This document shows positions 12,779 through 22,800 of a DNA stretch of 64,000 nucleotides, piece after piece. Under the pieces are notes generated by a model. It saw nothing but the letters and a program-made list of their open reading frames with translations. It was not told where the DNA came from and made no database searches. Origin of the DNA: Pomphorhynchus laevis. Taxonomy: Eukaryota; Acanthocephala; Palaeacanthocephala; Echinorhynchida; Pomphorhynchidae. The position numbers and the translations under genes were made by a program. Location: NCBI GenBank assembly GCA_012934845.2, contig WNNJ02002388.1, positions 1 to 64,000 of the forward strand, written 5' to 3'. Within the stretch, counting starts at the first letter, position 1. Each line of letters opens with the position of its first letter.

Positions 12779-12860
12779 TTTAATTAACATCAATTAAAAT
12801 TACTTTCAATTTATATCGTAAAGACGGCATATTTAAATTTACAAATTCGAAATGAATCTG
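12779..12860 (+). mobile_element. Naiad-like PLE fragment (RT thumb region)
   Basis: Closely similar to 16,203-16,266 of the main PLE, encoding the NLYRK...IFKFT stretch downstream of the catalytic motif. It is a small isolated piece upstream of the main element in the same orientation. Confidence 0.6.
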
Positions 12861-13064
12861 TAGCATTTCTCATATTATAAATTCTATATTTTAAGAATTT
12901 TCTTACATTCTATATTTTAAATATTTTCCGCCTGACAGGTTTAGCATTTTCTCACAGATAGATCCACTACTCAGGCTTCCAAAGACTGGAACCCATTTAC
13001 CTATCTCGAATTTTATAGTCATATCTCTATCTTATGCTATCTTATATTAAATTGCATATATAAT

Positions 13065-13138
13065 TGCAAATATGAATTTGTTCATAACTGTTTAAAAAAT
13101 AAATCTAAATTATATAAAAATATGAAATATATTTTTAT
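13065..13138 (+). mobile_element. Naiad-like PLE fragment abutting the 5' terminal repeat
   Basis: Encodes EFVHNCLKNKSKLYK-like sequence, corresponding to 16,001-16,060 just before the RT catalytic motif. It runs directly into the 5' terminal repeat at 13,141. PLEs are known to leave partial tandem copies, and this piece probably belongs to a truncated upstream copy. Confidence 0.6.
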
Positions 13139-13140
13139 AT

Positions 13141-13394
13141 ATAGCATAGCAGTTCCTCCTGATGACCTCTAATTCTTATTCTGATACAACGTCTGTTATT
13201 TATTAGTCAATTCATAAAAATGACGTTTATTTTAAATTTCAATTTTTTTATTTTAACTTGATTTAAATTATAGAAAATTTAAAAACAATTATTAATTTTA
13301 TTATTTAATTATTAAATTTTGATTTAGCATTATTATGTTTTGTTTATTTTATAATTATATTAAATACGTAGACTCAGTTAGCTGATTTAATTTG
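13141..13394 (+). repeat. 5' terminal direct repeat (pseudo-LTR)
   Basis: Matches 16,776-17,024 from ATAGCATAGCAG through GACTCAGTTAGCTGATTT, with scattered substitutions and small length differences in T-runs. Such pseudo-LTRs are typical of PLEs. Diverged relatives lie at 34,120-34,359 and 59,173-59,400. Confidence 0.85.
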
Positions 13395-13824
13395 TTCTAC
13401 TGACATGTTATTATTGACCTGTGGACTTTGTTTTCCCGGTAATATGACCTCTGTCAGAAATACTGAAACTATGCATTATTGGATACGACTTTACTATTAT
13501 TTTTTCTTATTTTCAAACAAGTTTGATGAATTATTAATTCTTAAATAAGGGAGAAGTTTGCATCCCAAGGTGTTTACACTTTAAAATGTAAACTGCTTCA
13601 CATGATCACGTTTAAGAGACCAGGTAATGGCCAATAACTAGGTCGCGTAGCGCGTGGAGTGAAGGTGGTAGATCTTTATAGATCTTGTTCCAGCCTGCAA
13701 CCGCCTTAAGCAGGGCAGCCCCCTGTCAGATGCTGCTAAATGGCCCATTGTAAGTTTAGTCTGAGTTAATTAAACTAGGTGGCGACACCGAAAAAGGAAC
13801 GTTAAAAATTAACTTAAAAGTTAC
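13395..13824 (+). other. 5' untranslated part of the PLE
   Basis: A 430-bp leader between terminal repeat and first frame. The segment 13,620-13,800 is distinctly less AT-rich (GGTCGCGTAGCGCGTGG, GCAGGGCAGCCCCCTGTCAG) than the rest of the element. GCAGGGCAGCCCCCTG could form local stems. No ribozyme fold was demonstrated. Confidence 0.5.
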
Positions 13825-14076
13825 ATGTACTCAACCATATTGGAAAAATACGTAAGTACTAATGATTTCAATTTTAGATCTTTTAAATGTAACAGAAAAA
13901 ATTGTATAGTTTGTGATGTTATAAATAATAATTGTATCGTAAGTAATACGACAAACAAATGTTTTTCATTAAATATTAATAATAATTGTAACTGCAATAC
14001 CGCAGGTGTAGTGCATCTTATAAAATGTACATGTGGATTGCAATATATAGGAAAAACATCTAACGTTATAAACTAG
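13825..14076 (+). CDS. PLE N-terminal zinc-finger and GIY-YIG part
   Basis: The frame carries a cysteine cluster at residues 22-30 (CNRKNCIVC), another near 50-60 (CNCN), then VVHLIKCTCGLQYIGKT at about residues 62-78. The last segment matches the GIY-YIG start, with the second motif read as LQYIG. The fold continues in the next open piece (14,135 on), where ILEHII and NYWI match the C-terminal half of GIY-YIG domains. The nuclease would nick DNA to prime reverse transcription. The domain sits ahead of the RT, defining the Naiad-like arrangement. Confidence 0.8.
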   Translation: MYSTILEKYVSTNDFNFRSFKCNRKNCIVCDVINNNCIVSNTTNKCFSLNINNNCNCNTAGVVHLIKCTCGLQYIGKTSNVIN

Positions 14077-14134
14077 GTTTAGGCAACACATATATAATAT
14101 ACAGCATAATAGTCAAACTATATTTCATAAACAT

Positions 14135-14869
14135 ATGAGATTAATAGGACATGATATTAAAAACTGTAAATTATTTATTTTAGAACATATTATCGAAGAA
14201 AACATTTCAATATTAAATCAAAAACTATTAGAAAAAGAAAATTATTGGATTAAAATGCTTAATTTCATGTACCCATTAGGATTGAATGACGTGGTACAAG
14301 GAATTGGCAGAAGTAGTATAATACATAATAAACAACTATATTATAATAATCCGATTAAACGCAAACCAAGAAGTCATAGTGATAAAAGGAATAGGAAAAA
14401 TAGAGTTAAAAATATTAAAAAAGATATGTATATAAATGAACAATTAGAAATATTAAAACAACTTTTAAGTGATAATAAGCTAAAAGATCTTTATGTATAT
14501 ATAAGAAGTTATTCTAAAGATATCACATGTTCAATAAATCAAAAATTAATTAACGACTATGATAGGCTAAGTTGTATAATAGACAGTTATTGTAATACAA
14601 AATACTATAATCGTACAATAAATGTAAATAATAACAATAGAAAATATACATTAACCATAAACTTCATTAATAAATGTATAGATAACATAAATATAGCCGG
14701 ACTTTTAAATAATTCTAAAAGTAAAGAAATAATAGGGTCAGATTTAAGTAAATATATTCCTAAAATAAGGTATAAACTCCTACCACCATTAGGACGAAAA
14801 ATTTGTAATTATAATAAAGAATTAAAATCAATATGTAACGATAATATTAGAAACATAATGGAAACATAA
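14135..14869 (+). CDS. PLE polyprotein, end of GIY-YIG and linker
   Basis: A 244-codon open piece. The first 60 residues finish the GIY-YIG fold (KLFILEHI, ENYWIKMLNFMYPLGLND). A lysine/arginine-rich stretch (KRKPRSHSDKRNRK) and a poorly conserved linker lead towards the RT. The final section (GLLNNSKSKEII, YIPKIRYKLLPPLGRKI) is typical of the N-terminal RT region in PLEs. It shares its frame with the RT open piece that follows. Confidence 0.75.
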   Translation: MRLIGHDIKNCKLFILEHIIEENISILNQKLLEKENYWIKMLNFMYPLGLNDVVQGIGRSSIIHNKQLYYNNPIKRKPRSHSDKRNRKNRVKNIKKDMYINEQLEILKQLLSDNKLKDLYVYIRSYSKDITCSINQKLINDYDRLSCIIDSYCNTKYYNRTINVNNNNRKYTLTINFINKCIDNINIAGLLNNSKSKEIIGSDLSKYIPKIRYKLLPPLGRKICNYNKELKSICNDNIRNIMET

Positions 14870-16204
14870 TGCAATTGTAAAAGTCTTAGTTTTGATAAAA
14901 TAAATGAACATATATGTACCCATAATCAGGAATTAATTGAAAATTGTGAATTAAGAAAGCTGTTATCAAAAGGGTATAAATATAGATTAAATAATAACAA
15001 CGACAAAAATAAAATTTACAATTCGTTATATAATAACTTAAATGATTACTTTAGTAAGCTGATTAATAGTGAAAGCTGGAATATATCTAAGATAAAAATT
15101 TGGAAAGATTATATATTTGATAAAATTAAAAATAAAATGAAAATAACAAACAATTATAAAAGGAAAGATAAAATTAATAAAGATATGCATAATGAACTTA
15201 CTAAATTAAAGGATAACTATATAATAACAACTATTGATAAAGCTAGTAATAACTTTGTCTTCATATGCAAAAAGCTTTATTATGATATACTAATGAAAGA
15301 GGTTAATTCTAATGATTTAAATGTAAATCCAGCATATGAACGTAGTGAGTTGAGTTTAGAAACAATTATTACAAGTCACTGTTCTATAATGGATAAAAAG
15401 GGTATAAAGGTTGAATTAGATAATAAAACTATACCTATATTATATTGGAATCCAAAATTACATAAAAATCCAATAAAACCTAGGTTCATATGTAGTACAT
15501 TTAAATGTACATTAAAACCACTTTCTGTTTATATGAATAAAATACTTAAAGTAATTAAAGCACATTTTAAAAAATATTGCAAGGTAATCGAAATTAATAC
15601 TGGTATAAAACACTATTTCAGTATTAATTCTACAAAAGAATTTTTAGAACAGACAAAAGGAATAAATTTTCAAAATATAAATACATACGATTTTAGTACT
15701 CTTTATACAAATCTAGGTTTAGTAGATATTAAAGAAGCGTTAGTAAAATTAATTAATCTTATATTCGGAAAAAGATATACATATATATGTTATAATAATT
15801 ATAACGCCTATCTAACAAAAATTAAACCATCAAATAAATATAAATATATGGATAAAATTGAATTAATAGAATCCTTAAATATTTTGATAAATCAAAATTA
15901 TTTAAAAGTAGGGACATCTATATTTAGACAAGTAAAAGGTGTTCCAATGGGTGGTAATAGTAGCCCAATTATAGCTGACTTGTTTTTAAGCTTTATAGAA
16001 TATGAATTTGTTCATAACTGTGTAAAAACTAAATCTAAACAATATAAATATATGAAATATATGTTTCGATACATTGATGATATATGTGTATTTAATTCTA
16101 ATAATTTTTATTCAATTAGTGAGCACATTTATCCAGAAAGCCTTATTCTTAACAAAACCAATATTAATGATAAAGAAGGTGTATATCTAGATATGAACAT
16201 TTAA
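14870..16204 (+). CDS. PLE reverse transcriptase, fingers and palm
   Basis: The longest uninterrupted run is from the ATG at 15,137 (355 codons). Motifs visible in order are DKASNNFVF, ILYWNPKLHKNP (PLE version of PKxHK), the RPRFICS type stretch, YDFSTLYTN (RT motif A, with the first catalytic aspartate), RQVKGVPMGGNSSPIIADLFL (motif B), and FRYIDDICVF (motif C, YIDD at 16,070-16,081). Catalytic residues are intact. It would copy element RNA at nicked target DNA. Confidence 0.88.
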   Translation, partial: CNCKSLSFDKINEHICTHNQELIENCELRKLLSKGYKYRLNNNNDKNKIYNSLYNNLNDYFSKLINSESWNISKIKIWKDYIFDKIKNKMKITNNYKRKDKINKDMHNELTKLKDNYIITTIDKASNNFVFICKKLYYDILMKEVNSNDLNVNPAYERSELSLETIITSHCSIMDKKGIKVELDNKTIPILYWNPKLHKNPIKPRFICSTFKCTLKPLSVYMNKILKVIKAHFKKYCKVIEINTGIKHYFSINSTKEFLEQTKGINFQNINTYDFSTLYTNLGLVDIKEALVKLINLIFGKRYTYICYNNYNAYLTKIKPSNKYKYMDKIELIESLNILINQNYLKVGTSIFRQVKGVPMGGNSSPIIADLFLSFIEYEFVHNCVKTKSKQYKYMKYMFRYIDDICVFNSNNFYSISEHIYPESLILNKTNINDKEGVYLDMNI

Positions 16205-16276
16205 TTAACATTAACTAAAACTACTATTAATTTATATCGTAAATATGACATATTTAAATTTACAAGGAACATATTT

Positions 16277-16519
16277 TTGCATGAGCATTCAAGCATACCA
16301 TATAATATAAAATATAATACATCAAATAATGAAATGTTAAGAAATGCAACAATTTGTAACGATATTGGTTTTCTTCAAAATTATTTAAATAATTTAATAG
16401 ATACATATTTTAAACTAGGTTACTATAAAAATAACATCAAGCAGAAAATAGTAAAATATATAAATCAACACAATAATATAAAGAATAAATTTAAACTCTT
16501 AAGTGGCAAATTTTATTGA
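16277..16519 (+). CDS. PLE RT C-terminal (thumb) piece
   Basis: Eighty codons in the same frame as the RT, with LHEHSSIPYNIKYNT and RNATICNDIGFLQNYL, matching the minus-strand fragment at 24,615-25,031. It ends with the element's normal C-terminus near 16,519. No second nuclease domain follows, consistent with the GIY-YIG being N-terminal. Confidence 0.75.
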   Translation: MHEHSSIPYNIKYNTSNNEMLRNATICNDIGFLQNYLNNLIDTYFKLGYYKNNIKQKIVKYINQHNNIKNKFKLLSGKFY

Positions 16520-16665
16520 TGAATAATAAATAGTTTAATAGATACATATATTAAAAATACCATCAAACAGAAAATAGTAAAATATATAAATCAACACAAT
16601 TTTATAAAAGTTAAATTTAAAATCATTAGCGGAAAATTGTTATATATGGATAATAAATAATATAC
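16391..16665 (+). repeat. Internal duplication at the PLE coding end
   Basis: The block 16,391-16,525 (AATTTAATAGATACATAT, then CAGAAAATAGTAAAATATAT) is repeated with divergence and a small deletion at 16,530-16,665. This duplicates the last coding 40 residues. The second copy is no longer part of the main frame. Confidence 0.65.
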
Positions 16666-16775
16666 TTTGTTTTAGAAAATAATACTTGATAATCAAATTT
16701 CATCAGAGTAAATACGTCATAGCGCGTGTTTGGCCCCACTGTTGCATTGGGTCTAGGAATAGGTGCCGAAACCTG

Positions 16776-17024
16776 ATAGCATAGCAGTTCCTCCTGATGA
16801 CCTCTAATTCTTATTCTGATACAACGTCTGTTATTTATTAGTCAATTCATAAAAATTGATTTTTATTTTAAATTTCAATTTTTTAACTTGACTTAGATTA
16901 TAGAAAATCTAAAAACAATTATTTATTTTATTATTTAATTATTAAATTTTGATTTAGCATTATTATGTTTCGTTTATTTTATAATTATATTAAATACGTA
17001 GACTCAGTTAGCTGATTTGATTTG
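16776..17024 (+). repeat. 3' terminal direct repeat (pseudo-LTR)
   Basis: Partner of 13,141-13,394. It is preceded by AATTTCATCAGAGTAAATACG and GGGTCTAGGAATAGGTGCCGAAACC (16,697-16,775), 3' untranslated words also present before the remnant at 59.1 kb. Confidence 0.85.
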
Positions 17025-17033
17025 CACAAATAA

Positions 17034-17065
17034 CGAACACGATTTAAATCAATCGTGTTCGTTCA
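17034..17065. repeat. Perfect 13-bp hairpin next to the PLE 3' end
   Basis: AACGAACACGATT, six bases, then its exact reverse complement, starting ten bases after the terminal repeat ends. It may be a flanking-DNA feature or the integration target. The 5' flank shows no copy. Confidence 0.7.
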
Positions 17066-18736
17066 ATTATATAAAAACAATATTTAAACAATATATCTAT
17101 ATATTTTTCTTGTTTATATATTCTTTATATATTCAATAAAATAAAATAGAATATAATCAATATTGCATATTTGTTATATTACATTAACATTATATAAATA
17201 AATATTAATAAATTACAATATATGCACAAAACAATTATGTAGGCTATATAAATGTATTAGATATATTAAAATAGATGATGATAAACTACAAATTAGTTGC
17301 CTATATATTTTTATGTCATATGATGCTCTCTATAAAACAGCATATGATAAGTTTTTCCTTGCTGTAATTTAATTTCAATTTAACAGTGAATCATGTAGCA
17401 ATATATTTATAATTATATATTTAATTATTTATATTTAGAATTAATTAACCAATTTGAATTTTTACGAATAAATGATTCAAGTACCTTTTCCTCAATCCAT
17501 AAGAATCCTAAGATGAGAAAATAAGCTAAAATTTATCTTCAACTCGGTCATCGTCAGAATATTTATTGATTGGAAAATACTTGCAATTCTTTGTTTTTCT
17601 TAGTTTCGATAATTAAACATTACGAATTATAAACGGATTTGGTGATATGGCATACAAAACGATAAAGATGCAAAATATGTAAATTTTTCATTGTGATAAT
17701 CGTTAGCAATGCAGTTATTTCCGCTGTTTATTAAATAAAGCGTTCAAAACCAAACTACTTGCATACCCTAAAGACAATGTTATAGATGTTTAGTTTAACA
17801 GTAATATATATAGAGATAGCAAAATCAAGCGCTTTTACTATTACCAATTCCCCACGATACGGATAGCACCTCGGTACAAAGTATCCGTGCTAAATATTCT
17901 GAATTGTCTTCGCATATTTGAAGTATCTACGTGACAGAACGTTTGCTCTTATCGATTTTGTAAAATTCAATAAATGATATGTCTGTATGAACATCAGGTT
18001 CGCAACATACAGTAAAATCTTTTAACTCGATGCTGGTTCTACATTTTCAGTAAATTAACTAAATAATTTTTAATATTAATAACAATATCATCTCAGTCCG
18101 CACGTCGTGGCACATTTAGTATAAAAATTTACCAGCATTATATCTTAATCTATTGTGGTTTTTCATAAGTAAACCCTTTTGGACACTATAATGCATGAGA
18201 TTAGTTGAAGGTTGGTATTATTGCAAGAAGAGGACATTTTATTCGAATTTTCGATTGTTTCGCACAATTATCACCATAACAAAATATACACTAGAAACTA
18301 AGCATTTTAACAAAAGCAGTCAGCACAAAAAAACAGAAGAATCTCGCACTCAATTAAAAATATCAATTTTTTTCGTAATTTCTATAAGTATTGTTTAAAT
18401 AGAAAAATGTAGCAAACTAATATTAAATACTGCTTTTGTGTTATAAAATTATTTTAATGCTCAAAAATGTTTTAAAATATAGCTTTGAATTCTTTCCGAT
18501 CGTTTTTATATGAAAATGTTTACAAGAAATATGTACATAAAATGTTTATAGAAATGAATTCCTGCCTAAAATTTAAATCAAATTCAATTGTTAAAAAACA
18601 TTATACATTAACAATCAGAGTTGCTTCCGATTCGAAATCTATGGTTCATTTTGAAGTAATTACCAAAGGTAGTTTTTTCAACAAAAATATTACAAAACAT
18701 TTTCAAGAGGAAGGACCATTCCGCGTGAATTATGTG
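17066..18736. other. No gene seen
   Basis: AT-rich DNA with short open frames only (67 and 88 codons near 18,195 and 18,485), neither with a recognisable domain. A less AT-rich section around 17,860-18,020 has no recognisable content. Confidence 0.45.
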
Positions 18737-19110
18737 CGCAATCATTTCTAGCCAGACGCGGAAGAACGACGAAAACATTAGCAAGTACCATTTCGTCATT
18801 ACAATGACTCAACTGTGCCAGATCCCTCCCACTGCTGGATACAGAGGAGGACTGGCAGACGGCACACGAGTCATGTGTATGAAGTACCAGAAAGATTTCT
18901 GGTAACTCTATGTGAAGTTACCAGAAATATTTCTGTGAAGTTACCAGAAATCTTTCTGGTACTTCATACACATGACTCGTGTGCCGTCCGCCAGTCCTCC
19001 TCTGAATCCAGCAGTGGGAGTGATCTGGCACTGATGAGTCATTGTAATGACGAAACAATACTTGCTACTGTTATCGTCGTTCTTCCGTGTCTGGCTAGAA
19101 ATGATTGCGT
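18737..19110. repeat. 374-bp near-perfect inverted repeat (foldback)
   Basis: Two arms of about 172 bp (18,737-18,908 and 18,939-19,110) are reverse complements with roughly ten mismatches, separated by about 31 bp. The arms are much less AT-rich than the flanks and contain GGCACACGAGTCATGTGTATG. The centre holds several copies of GTTACCAGAAAT. RNA from either strand would fold into a long hairpin. It could be a foldback transposon or a hairpin-RNA source. No clear target-site duplication was found. Confidence 0.85.
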
Positions 19111-19320
19111 ATTACAAAACATATTTTTTATTTAATTTGTGTAACAATAAATAATTTAAATTCATTCAAATTCATAAAATTCAGTGTTTATTCATTGACT
19201 CTGATATGTGAATGAGGTTGTCAAAACTACATAATTGAGAAATTTAGTTTATTTTTTAATAATAAATTACTTTTAAATTGTACGTCTATTAAATGTACTA
19301 GTTTCAACTAGCAGTCTCCT

Positions 19321-19326
19321 TTTATT
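19321..19326 (-). promoter_or_regulatory. Possible polyadenylation signal
   Basis: TTTATT on the plus strand reads AATAAA on the minus strand, roughly 85 bp past the stop codon of the terminal exon at 19,411. Other AATAAA words occur in this AT-rich DNA, so the choice is only positional. Confidence 0.35.
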
Positions 19327-19410
19327 GTAAAAATATTAACATCAAATTTTGAAACGGCAATGATTATTAATTAAATTAAGTTATTCATTTCCTTATGATT
19401 CTGCTGTCTT

Positions 19411-19809
19411 TTACTTCGTATTATCAGATGAAGTATTAAATAGTGGGGCGTACATAACATCAGTTTTAAATTCGTCAATGATTGGTGTTGGATCTAAGAA
19501 ATACGAATGAATATCATCCGGTTCTGGAGCAAAAGCATTGACAGCAGCGAAGAAACTTGTACGAACATCGGCGTTGGCGAAATGATCTTCAATTGATTTA
19601 TACATCTTAAATTCGTCAAACGGTAAAACATGAGAAACATTTTTCATCTCAGCAAGACATTTCATTATTATTACAAGCCATTCTTTACATCGTTTGTACT
19701 GTAATTTAGTAACGTTAACTTGACTTCGAATTTTCACCGGATCACACAATCTCACAATATTCTCAAGTGTTAATTCTTTGCGTTGCATAATGTTTAACTT
19801 CTTCTGTAC
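19411..19809 (-). CDS. Terminal exon of the coiled-coil gene
   Basis: Acceptor ACTCACAG then 132 codons to a TAA. It begins with VQKKLNIMQRKELTLENI and continues with NVTKLQYKRCKEWLVIIMKC, then a non-coiled tail containing FFAAVNAFAPEPDDIHSY and FLDPTPIIDEF. The tail is mixed helical/loop with several prolines and phenylalanines, unlike the rest of the protein. No family was recognised. A second AG six bases downstream would shorten the exon by two codons without changing frame. Confidence 0.75.
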   Translation of the reverse strand, partial: VQKKLNIMQRKELTLENIVRLCDPVKIRSQVNVTKLQYKRCKEWLVIIMKCLAEMKNVSHVLPFDEFKMYKSIEDHFANADVRTSFFAAVNAFAPEPDDIHSYFLDPTPIIDEFKTDVMYAPLFNTSSDNTK

Positions 19810-22800
19810 CTGTGAGTGTTAAAAAAGTTGCATTTAAAAATTGAAACTGTCAAAATTTTATGACTCGTTTGAGTCATTATTATTTAATATTGTGATAATA
19901 ATTATCCATAGTATAATCATTTTCGTTTATACAAATATTCAAACTATTAAATATTTAAAATATTAATTACATAAATTATAAATATTTAATCTATTTAATT
20001 ATAATGGATTCTATATAATAAATTAAATATTTAGTTATTATTAATATTTAACTATTAATAGTTATATTTTATATTATAAAGATTAAAATATAAGAATTAT
20101 ATTATTATATTAATATATAATATATTTATATTATATCATATTATATAATTAATAATTATATTATTTTTTATTATTTAATTTAAGTATTTGTGTAATATTT
20201 GGAATTTTAGAGCAGGATCAATAAACACAAATTTATTTTTATAGTTAGCTACTGCAACCATCATCAGAAACAGAATGCACAATTTGTTTATCAACTGTTG
20301 TAATTTTATTATTACACTTTGTAGGTTTTAAAAATAAAATATTTAAAATAAAAATAAATTAGTGTTTTATAAATCCAAAATTTCAAACTAAAACGTTTCT
20401 ATTTCAAATTAAAAAATCATTTATTTTTAAATCATGTAATATTTATCGCTAAGATATAATATAAAGTTATATAATATAAAATATTATAATATAAAAATGT
20501 ATGATAATTTTTTATTAATGATTGATTTACAATACTTCTAAAAAATTGAAATACCTTTAATAGCTTTTTGCTATAATGTAAAATAAAATAAATTTTTATA
20601 TTTTTTATTATTAATTAAAGTATTCGTATGATTTTTAATATTTTTAGTATGATAATATAAAAATGTATGATAATTTTTCATTAATGATTCATTTACAATA
20701 CCTTTAAAAAATTTTACAGATAATAGCAAAAATAAAAAGTTTTACATATTGTTTTTTTTTTCAACTTTCGTCTTAATCCTTTATGTCAGTGCAAATATTT
20801 CATTAATTATTAATAAATCAGATAAAAATATGTTACTTATCAATCGCATTAATATTCCAAAAATTAATCGTGTATTAATATTAAATTGCAATTAATGAAT
20901 TAAATTATAAAATGATAAATAATTTAATTATAAAATTAATTATTTATAAACTAAAAAATCTACTATACATTGCTTTAAGAGTCGAACAGACAAGACCATC
21001 TTAAATAACCATTATCTAGTACTAATTAATATTATGAATATAATTATATTGTAGGAAGCTGGTAATTAAATGGTCTTAATAAATTGTATTCTTAAATATT
21101 TTAATTTAAAGCAATTAATTTTTTGTTTAATTTTGTCAATTTATTTTTTTGTCAACTTGATTTTAACTAAATAAATTACTAAATTCATTACTTTTAAATG
21201 TAATTTTTAAATTATATATGTAAAATCCTAATCTACATTTTACAAAAATATAAATATATTTATTTATTTTAACTCAAAGTAATTCATTTAGGATTGACAT
21301 AAAAAATTCCCTCGACGCTATCACTAAGAAATACAATTATATAATATCTTAATTTTATACTCCCTACCATTATAATTTCATTTTCAAGAAATTTCCCAGA
21401 TTTTGATCGCATATTAGATAACTGTTTTTCCAATTCCAAATTATACTCGTCAACCACAAAGCGTTTCTGGCTCATATTGAGTATATGTAGCTTTGACTCT
21501 TTAACTGACCGAAGAAGTCTTAATTTGTGCTAAACTCAAAAGAAAATGATAAAATATCACCGGTTAAACGAAAATGTTCTTTCGAAATAAAATGAAAATT
21601 AAACATTATTATAATAATTATTTTGAAAAGAGAAAGCTTTCAAATAAGATGAAATTCTATTTTACACTTAGATGGCAAAACGATTCATGATCAAGATAAT
21701 GATGCATCAATGATATCAATAATATTCATTACAAACTTAAAGTTAACTTAACTTTATAATCGAGATGATGATTACTTATGTTTAATCAAGATTGCTTTAA
21801 TTTAGTAAAATAATCTCGATTAAAGTAACCTTTTTACAGCCCAAACAATCAACTTTAAAACAACTACCAATGTAGATAACTTAATTACTTCAATGACTAC
21901 AATTACTTCAATGTAGATAATGGCAAACATAAGATTAGTTAAAAGTGAATTATATTTTCATAAAAACATGTTATTTCTAAATTTATAATTTAAATTTAAA
22001 ATTATTTATTAATAATTTAAAAGTTAAAATTACATAAATTTCCATTTTAAGGATTTTACAAATGCTAGACTTTTCACCCAAAACTTTGAAATGTCAAAAT
22101 CAATTTAGGCTACTGCACTTGAATTCCAGTTATTTGGCTGTCAAAAGTGTCATATCGAACAAATAAAAGTCTTCCAGATCACACACGTATTTTCATTAAT
22201 GACATTTTGTTATTAAACGATATTATCTTATTATATTACCAATGATACGAGTTTAAAGAATGTGTAACAAGCAAAGGACAGTTATACTGTTGGTTTTTGA
22301 ACCAGAGACGATAAGTTGATTGTTCATATATAAATATCTACCGTGAAAATACGTTTGTATTTCCATGGTTCAATACGTTTGTATTGAACCATTCAATACA
22401 TTTATTCAATACGTTTGTATTGAATAATTGAGTCATTTAGTAATTTAATTTGATAATTAATATTAGGTTTGCATTAGGATCAGATTCTAACTATCAAAAG
22501 CGTTTACATTGAATAGATTTCGATAATTCTTTTCCACTCTTGAAATATCTAAATTCAACATCCATTTTTGCCAGTGCTTTCTAGGTGAATACAACTCTCT
22601 ACGCGTTATGGCATCTAGTCTCCTTTCAACACATAATTCAATCTGCTTTACCATAGACGATTTTGCTATTTCGATACAACCGATTCTACGCTAAAAGCAA
22701 AGTTGAGATTTATATTGTAGGTCAAAATAAGAATAGCTTGTTATATTATGAATAATTATTTGTAGTGAATTAACTGATTCTAAATTGTTGGAATAAAATA

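Larger units (their letters stand above)
13141..17024 (+). mobile_element. Naiad-like Penelope element, nearly complete
   Basis: A 3.9-kb element with direct terminal repeats (13,141-13,394 and 16,776-17,024). In order it has a 5' untranslated part, a cysteine-rich segment, a GIY-YIG endonuclease and a PLE reverse transcriptase with YIDD. In canonical Penelope elements the GIY-YIG domain follows the RT. The order here is the permuted one published for Naiad-type elements. The coding region has only about three interruptions, so the copy is fairly young. Fragments of the family elsewhere in the window confirm a multicopy history. The element is non-LTR and has no capsid gene. Integration uses target-primed reverse transcription (family knowledge). 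Confidence 0.88.

Noticed and set aside
16755-16830. Hammerhead ribozyme signature (GAAA and CTGATGA) conserved in the PLE terminal repeats at 16.8, 34.1 and 59.2 kb.
   Set aside because: PLEs can carry hammerheads, but here GAAA precedes CTGATGA. Stem II bases needed for that permutation (CC opposite CC) do not pair, and no convincing stem III with a cleavage UH could be drawn.
18485-19135. Open frames of 63-106 codons over and beside the foldback.
   Set aside because: They run through both arms of the inverted repeat and have no conserved motif, so they are by-products of the hairpin sequence.
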